Position numbers and translations under genes: made by a program
Shown: piece after piece, positions 59,268 through 64,000 of the stretch
Layout of the letters: every line of letters begins with the position of its first letter
Numbering within the stretch: position 1 is the first letter of the stretch
Assembly: GCA_005518205.2 (NCBI GenBank)
Contig: RFFC02000017.1
Location: 27,442-91,441 of the forward strand
DNA: 64,000 nucleotides
Source of the DNA: Hormoscilla sp. GUM202
GTDB lineage: Bacteria > Cyanobacteriota > Cyanobacteriia > Cyanobacteriales > Desertifilaceae
Reading direction: 5' to 3'
Notes under the pieces: generated by a model
Database searches by the model: none
Told to the model about the DNA's origin: nothing
Seen by the model: the letters and a program-made list of their open reading frames with translations, nothing else

Positions 59268-61286
59268 ATGGCTCTGGAAAAGGGAAGGCTGATAGAATTT
59301 AGGCTGCAAGGAGACCGACGTCTGGCAGTAGCAGACCGTCCAGAGGGCAAAAAAAACTGGATCGTGGTAGATGAACGAGGTCAGGCCCATTCGCTCAAAC
59401 CGCAGCAGGTAAGCTATGAGGTGGAGGGGGAGACATATAAACCGGCAGAAATAGGGGGCTTCATGGGGGAAGTGGAAACTTACATAGACCCCTCAAGTAT
59501 AGAATTGGCCTGGGAGTTACTGGTGGAAGATTCCGAAGCGATCGACCCCCAAGGGATGGCACAGCTGCTATTTTCAGAGCCAAGTCCGGCCCAATGCTAT
59601 GCAGCCTATTGTATGCTCTGTAGGGATAAATTGTATTTCAAACAAAAGGGCGATCGCTACGAACCCCGTCCAGTAGCGATGGTGGCGGAACTAAAACACC
59701 AGCAGGAGGTGGCCCATCAGCGCCAGCAGGAGTCCCAGGAATTTTTGGCTCGCCTGCAGCAGGCTTTAACAGGTGAGGTGGTAGAGTGGGAAAGTAGCGA
59801 TCGCCCCCGTTTAGAAGCCTTAGAACAGTTGGCGGCCAAGGGCGGGGTAACAGAGGGTTTCAAACCGGCCCCGGTGGCGACGGAAACTCTGAGAGTCCTA
59901 AAACGCCCGCAAACTCCCCAAGCAGCTTTCGACCTATTGGTAGAATTAGAGCTGTGGAGTCTCCATGAAAACCTGTTTCTGCGGCGGAGTCAAATACCAA
60001 CAGAGTTCTCTACAAAGGTACTGGAAGTGGTTCAATGCTATCTGAATGCCAAGCCTGCCGATCTAGACACTAATCGCTTAGACCTCACCCATCTCAAGGT
60101 GTACACCATTGATGATGAAAGCACGAAGGAAATAGATGACGGTTTGAGTTGGGAAGAGTTGTCCGATGGTCAGCAGCGACTGTGGATCCATATTGCTGAC
60201 CCGACCCGATGGATGTCCCCAGGAGATGAGTTGGACTTGGAAGCGAGACGCCGGGGAACGACGATGTATCTGCCGACGGGAATGATACCCATGTTTCCCG
60301 CAGAGATGGCAACGGGCCTGATGAGTCTGGTTCAGGGGAAAATTTGCTGTGCCGTTAGCTTTGGCGTGGTCCTGGATAAGACAGGGGCCGTGCAAGATTA
60401 TAGCATCCACGCTAGCCTGATTAAACCAACCTATCGCCTCACCTACGATGATGTCGATGAAATGCTGCAACTGGGGGTAAAGGCGGAACCGGAAATAGAG
60501 GCGATCGCCTCGGCGGCGCAACTGCGCAAGCAATGGCGCGACTCTCAAGGGGCAATCAATATCTCCATGCCAGAGGCGTCAATTAAAGTCAAAGATGATG
60601 AAATCACCATCGAGGTGTTAGAGGACTCGGTGTCCCGGCGCACCGTGGCCGAAATGATGATTCTGGGGGGCGAAGTAGCGGCCCGCTACGGTCAAACCCA
60701 CAATCTCCCCTTACCCTTTCGGGGTCAACCGCAACCGGAGTTGCCGCCAGCAGAAGAACTGCTACTATTACCAGCAGGACCAGTCCGGGCCTCGGCCATC
60801 CGCCGCTGCATGCCGAAAAGTGAAATGAGTATCACGCCAAGTCGTCATGCCAGTTTAGGCTTGAATTGCTACACTCAGGTAACCTCCCCTATCCGCCGCT
60901 ATACTGACCTGTTGACTCATTTTCAATTGAAGGCCCATTTGCGCGGAGAACCCCTGCCTTTTTCTGAAGAACAGCTGCGAGAAGTGATGGTCTCTATTGG
61001 CCCGATCGCCCAGGAAGCGGTCTGGGTAGAACGCCAGACAAATCGCTACTGGGGTTTGGAATATCTGCGACGTAATCCCGATCGGGTATGGCAAGGATTA
61101 GTGCTGCGCTGGCTGCGAGAAGATGATAATCTGGCCCTAGTATTATTGGAAGAACTGGGTCTGGAGTTGGGCATGCGTTTTACTAATTCTGTCGAACCGG
61201 GCGATCGGATCGAACTGAAGGTAACTTACGCCGACCCCCGCCAAGATGTAGTCCATTTCCAACATATCCTGGAATCAACTCTTTGA
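59268..61286 (+). CDS. Ribonuclease II/R family 3'-5' exoribonuclease
   Basis: 672 residues. The N-terminal ~270 residues are a family-specific part (RLQGDRRLAVADRPEGKKNW, RNB-type OB fold). The catalytic RNB domain begins around LTHLKVYTIDDESTKEIDDG then LWIHIADPTRWMSPGDELDL, with the acidic cluster DDES/DD; GTTMYLPTGMIPMFP, RRTVAEMMILGGEVAARYGQ, SLGLNCYTQVTSPIRRYTDL (RNB end) follow, then a short S1-like tail. It degrades RNA processively in the cytoplasm. The genome context (rpmG-rpsR-rnr) is widespread in cyanobacteria, where it is annotated as RNase II/VacB. Confidence 0.94.
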   Translation: MALEKGRLIEFRLQGDRRLAVADRPEGKKNWIVVDERGQAHSLKPQQVSYEVEGETYKPAEIGGFMGEVETYIDPSSIELAWELLVEDSEAIDPQGMAQLLFSEPSPAQCYAAYCMLCRDKLYFKQKGDRYEPRPVAMVAELKHQQEVAHQRQQESQEFLARLQQALTGEVVEWESSDRPRLEALEQLAAKGGVTEGFKPAPVATETLRVLKRPQTPQAAFDLLVELELWSLHENLFLRRSQIPTEFSTKVLEVVQCYLNAKPADLDTNRLDLTHLKVYTIDDESTKEIDDGLSWEELSDGQQRLWIHIADPTRWMSPGDELDLEARRRGTTMYLPTGMIPMFPAEMATGLMSLVQGKICCAVSFGVVLDKTGAVQDYSIHASLIKPTYRLTYDDVDEMLQLGVKAEPEIEAIASAAQLRKQWRDSQGAINISMPEASIKVKDDEITIEVLEDSVSRRTVAEMMILGGEVAARYGQTHNLPLPFRGQPQPELPPAEELLLLPAGPVRASAIRRCMPKSEMSITPSRHASLGLNCYTQVTSPIRRYTDLLTHFQLKAHLRGEPLPFSEEQLREVMVSIGPIAQEAVWVERQTNRYWGLEYLRRNPDRVWQGLVLRWLREDDNLALVLLEELGLELGMRFTNSVEPGDRIELKVTYADPRQDVVHFQHILESTL

Positions 61287-61357
61287 GAATGGTGATTTGT
61301 TAATGGAGAATTAATGATTAACAATTTTCCATTAACAATTGTAAAAAGGAGAGGGCG

Positions 61358-61769
61358 ATGCAATTAGAAGATTATTTTGAATTTCTCGTTTCCAAGAGCA
61401 CCCACCCTGTCGTTCGCCAGCAGGCAACGACATGGGTGGGTGTCTCTGGAAACGATAGGACCCGATGACATTCGGATCGAAGGAACCCGCGTGGGGATAG
61501 AGACTGTTCTGGACGAATACCTCTATAACGGGAAATCTCCAGAGGCGATCGCGTCTATGTATTCAACCCTAAATTTGGAGTTAGTTTATGCAACAATTCT
61601 CTACTACCTGCACGATAAAGAAACTGTCAGCAGGTACCTAGATAATTGGATTGAGTACGCGAGGAAAGCACAGGAAGAGTATGATAAAAATCCGCCCCCA
61701 TTTGTAAAACGGCTTCTCAAGATCAAGGCAGAACGTAATCGTCAGTTGGTGCAAAACAATGACAATTAA
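61358..61769 (+). pseudogene. DUF433-type antitoxin disrupted by a hairpin element
   Basis: The gene starts MQLEDYFEFL at 61358 (AGGAGAGGGCG upstream) and resumes GPDDIRIEGTRVGIETVLDE after the hairpin 61387-61456. The undisturbed join GAATTTCT|AGGACCC would read EFLGPDD. The inserted 70 bp shift the frame and lead to a stop soon after. The C-terminal part (SPEAIASMYSTLNLELVYAT, YLHDKETVSRYLDNWIEYAR) is otherwise intact and in frame to 61769. DUF433 proteins are HTH antitoxins of PIN-like toxins. The insertion destroys the antitoxin. Confidence 0.85.
61387..61456. repeat. 70-bp hairpin element, copy 3, inside the DUF433 gene
   Basis: CGTTTCCAAGAGCACCCACC ... GGTGGGTGTCTCTGGAAACG. The insertion boundary can be read from the protein: EFL|GPDD. 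A loop of GTTCGCCAGCAGGCAAC (also palindromic) differs from copies 1 and 2. Confidence 0.88.
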
Positions 61770-61964
61770 GTATCTGTTGGACGAAAATGTATCATCTTTG
61801 TATCGGAAACAGCTATTGCGCTATAAACCAGATTTAACTGTCTGCATGATTGGTGAAGAGAATGTGCCGCCTAAAAAAACACCAGACCCGAAATTCTTTG
61901 TTGGTGTGAAGAAAATGAATTTTTGCTTATTACCAATAACCGCAGTTCTATGCCAGTACATTTG
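61759..61964 (+). pseudogene. DUF5615 (PIN-like) toxin, frameshifted and cut by a MITE
   Basis: MTIKYLLDENVSSLYRKQLL then YKPDLTVCMIGEENVPPKKT is the DUF5615 start; it overlaps the DUF433 end by 11 bases. After TPDP a single base is missing (CCGAAATTC): the second frame reads EILCWCEENEFLLITNNRSS then MPVHLG, the normal continuation. At 61965 a MITE cuts the gene before its end. Both halves of the toxin-antitoxin pair are dead. Confidence 0.8.
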
Positions 61965-62081
61965 GGGTGCATCTCACTTTTGTAATCTAGCCCCTGCGCG
62001 AGGAAGGGGCCTGGAGCGTGGGCTTTGTTCGTGTAGCCGGGCCCTTTAGGGTGAGGGCGGCGACGCATATGAGATGCACCC
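61965..62081 (+). mobile_element. MITE-like element, GGGTGCATCTCA family, 117 bp
   Basis: The left end GGGTGCATCTCA and the inverted right end GGGTGCATCTCA are perfect 12-bp repeats. The interior TGTAATCTAGCCC...TGTAGCCGGGCCCT is the shared core. No target duplication is seen, so one flank may be rearranged. The ends resemble those of the ISKra4 element at 1106 (GGGTGCATCCCA), which could be a helper-type relative. Confidence 0.75.
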
Positions 62082-62131
62082 GATAGCCCGCGCAGGCGGG
62101 CTTCGTTCCTGTAGCGGCAGGTTTTAACCTG

Positions 62132-64000
62132 CTACTTTATAAAATCAGTTGAATCAAATTGCTCCGGAGTAGTTCCCGGCAAAATTGCCAACAGTTCCCC
62201 CCCTACAAAAACATCCTCTCTGGTTAATGGATTTCTTACAAAGGCCTCAGAGTGGAACTGCATGGCAGTCGAACTGCCCATCGAGACGAATTCAAACTTA
62301 TAAAAATACAAATCACCTGATAACTGGATCTTGTCCGCGCCATTCTCAAAGTCGCCGATGGTCGTATGGTGGTCGAAGCGCGGGTTCCTGGTCTTCTCGT
62401 CACGGTCCACCCTCAAGTAAAAAATATCCGCACCCTCGTTTCCATAAAGCATATTGCTTCCATCTTCCCCGTTGAGGATATCGTCTCCTCTTCCGCCTAT
62501 GAGGGTATCATTTTCATCTCCGCCTCTTAGGTAATCGTTTCCAGCTCCGCCATAGAGGGTATCTTCTCCAGGTCCGCTATAGAGGCGATCGTTGCCCCCG
62601 TTTCCGTAAACCAAATCGTTTCTCTTCTCCAAGGAGCTCCTGAAGTCATTGTCTTTTGCTCCCCCGTGAAATTCGGTCCCCCTCGTACCGCTCAAGTCGT
62701 ATCTTTCCAGGGAGATCGCTTCCAAATTGCTGAGGGAGATTAACTCTGAGGGGAGCGTACCGCTCAGGTCGTTGCGGTCCAGGTAGAGCTCTTGCAAATT
62801 GCCGAGCGAGCCTAACTCTGAGGGGAGCGTACCGCTCAGAGAGTTCCCGTTCAGTTCGAGGTTTTGCAAATTGCCGAGCGAGCCTAACTCTGAGGGGAGC
62901 GTACCGCTCAGAGAGTCGTTGTAGGACAGGTCGAGGAATTGCAAATTGCTGAGCAAGCCTAACTCAGAGGGGATCGTACCGCTCATGCTGTTGTTGGACT
63001 CCAGAGCGAGGACTTGCAAATTGCTGAGCGAGCCTAACTCGGAGGGGATCGTACCGCTCAGAGATTCGTTGTAGGACAGGTCGAGCTCTTGCAAATTGCC
63101 GAGGGAGCCTAACTCTGAGGGGATCGTACCGCTCATGGAGAAGTTTTGGTACAGATCGAGGACTTGCAAATTGCTGAGGGAGCCTAACTCAGAGGGGAGC
63201 GTACCGCTCAGACTCATGCGGTGCAGATCGAGCTCTTGCAAATTGCTGAGGGAGCCTAACTCAGAGGGGAGCGTACCGCTCATGTAGTTCCTTCCCAGAT
63301 CGAGGACTTGCAAATTGCTGAGGGAGACTAACTCTGAGGGGATCGTACCGGTCATATTGTAGATCAATCGCAGATCGAGGACTTGCAAATTGCTGAGCGA
63401 GCCTAACTCAGAGGGGACCGTACCGCTCAGCTTGGTCCTTTCCAGGTCGAGGACTTGCAAATTGCTGAGGGAGCCTAACTCAGAGGGGAGCGTACCGCTC
63501 ATGTCCAAGTTCCAGGACAGGTCGAGGACTTGCAAATTGCTGAGGGAGCCTAACTCAGAGGGGATGGTACCGCTCAGGTGATTCTCGTCGTCCTGTCTCC
63601 ATCTCCAGCTCGAGTCCAGGTTCTCATTGCTATGGCCGGACAGGTCGAGCTCTTGCAAATTGCCGAGCGAACCTAACTCAGAGGGGATGGTACCGTAAAT
63701 GTCCTTGTTGTCGTCCAGGTTGAGGACTTGCAAATTGCTGAGGTTGCCTAACTCTGAGGGGATGGTACCGCTCAGGGAGTTCTCGAGCAGCTCGATTTTT
63801 GTCACCCGCGAGCCGACTACCGTTACCCCATGCCAGTCATTAACAACAGAAGCCTTGGGGGGAGTTTCGCTGCTGATATCCCACTTCGTCTGCCAATTCT
63901 CTCCATTCATGCTGTGATAGAGAGCCAGAAGGGCTGCATAATCATTGGCATTCAGAACTTCATCTGAGGCTACCTCATCAGGAGTCGATCGGACGTCAAT
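62132..64000 (-). CDS. Large LRR-RTX protein, N-terminus beyond the window
   Basis: At least 620 residues; the frame is open at the right edge. The N-terminal side shows the plant-like LRR cap ([20 protein letters not shown] ... WDIS...DWHGVTV), then about 15 LRR units ([20 protein letters not shown]), RTX repeats ([40 protein letters not shown]) and a C-terminal domain ending STDFIK. It is the paralogue of 31539-34100 but has one LRR block and no Ig-like domains in the visible part. The C-terminal calcium repeats indicate type I export. The plus-strand reading of the same repeats yields long spurious frames. Confidence 0.85.
   Translation of the reverse strand: MDVRSTPDEVASDEVLNANDYAALLALYHSMNGENWQTKWDISSETPPKASVVNDWHGVTVVGSRVTKIELLENSLSGTIPSELGNLSNLQVLNLDDNKDIYGTIPSELGSLGNLQELDLSGHSNENLDSSWRWRQDDENHLSGTIPSELGSLSNLQVLDLSWNLDMSGTLPSELGSLSNLQVLDLERTKLSGTVPSELGSLSNLQVLDLRLIYNMTGTIPSELVSLSNLQVLDLGRNYMSGTLPSELGSLSNLQELDLHRMSLSGTLPSELGSLSNLQVLDLYQNFSMSGTIPSELGSLGNLQELDLSYNESLSGTIPSELGSLSNLQVLALESNNSMSGTIPSELGLLSNLQFLDLSYNDSLSGTLPSELGSLGNLQNLELNGNSLSGTLPSELGSLGNLQELYLDRNDLSGTLPSELISLSNLEAISLERYDLSGTRGTEFHGGAKDNDFRSSLEKRNDLVYGNGGNDRLYSGPGEDTLYGGAGNDYLRGGDENDTLIGGRGDDILNGEDGSNMLYGNEGADIFYLRVDRDEKTRNPRFDHHTTIGDFENGADKIQLSGDLYFYKFEFVSMGSSTAMQFHSEAFVRNPLTREDVFVGGELLAILPGTTPEQFDSTDFIK

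Overview
The window comes from a cyanobacterium. The octamer GCGATCGC (HIP1) is everywhere, inside genes and between them. The gene set is typical of the phylum: a 4-centre ferredoxin, the FdxC-like [2Fe-2S] ferredoxin, HisZ, GH3-family, DUF4058, DUF1361 and Uma2 proteins. Long non-coding gaps and the density of introns, insertion sequences (IS), MITE-like elements and toxin-antitoxin debris point to a large, repeat-rich genome, such as those of filamentous Oscillatoriales-like lineages. The genus cannot be named from sequence alone.

Layout. 1-8.4 kb is a graveyard: a bioF gene broken into pieces on both strands, an intact-ended ISKra4 element, ORF-less group II introns (one cut by an IS1182-type element) and the remains of a XamI-type restriction-modification system whose methyltransferase fragment carries an intron. 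8.4-23.8 kb is mostly chromosomal: an ABC exporter pair, a repeat-containing secreted protein, Uma2, a JmjC-like cupin, GH3, a fatty-acid-hydroxylase-like gene next to an Mpo1-like gene, an amidohydrolase, a VapBC-like pair with a duplicated orphan antitoxin, and a DUF1361 gene with an IS982 element at its start. 23.8-31.4 kb holds intron and MITE debris around murF, DUF4058 and several unknown genes. 31.5-37.4 kb carries two very large calcium-binding exported proteins: plant-like leucine-rich repeats with RTX repeats, and a seven-unit propeller with cadherin, cohesin-like and dockerin-like parts. 38.4-49.4 kb is mainly housekeeping: ferredoxins, a nuclease lipoprotein, an inositol-monophosphatase-like protein, hisZ, a D,D-carboxypeptidase gene split by a complete group II intron, an M41-like protein, moeB and an M67 peptidase. 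49.4-53.2 kb is repeats plus a second ISKra4-like element. 53.2-61.3 kb holds murA, an epimerase, an SH3 protein, moeA, rpmG-rpsR and an RNase II/R-type gene. The right edge has a broken DUF433/DUF5615 toxin-antitoxin pair and a second LRR-RTX protein running off the window.

How it fits together. murF, murA and the carboxypeptidase act in peptidoglycan synthesis and trimming. moeA, moeB and the M67 peptidase concern molybdenum cofactor or sulfur-carrier chemistry. The large LRR/RTX and dockerin proteins look like type I-secreted surface proteins.

The most notable content is the non-coding and mobile DNA. There are seven group II intron pieces of two lineages. In two cases, removing the intron restores a reading frame and a plausible EBS1-IBS1 pairing is visible. 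There are also three MITE-like families, a 70-bp hairpin that has inserted into a coding sequence, and a 24-bp dispersed repeat that has been absorbed into protein C-termini.
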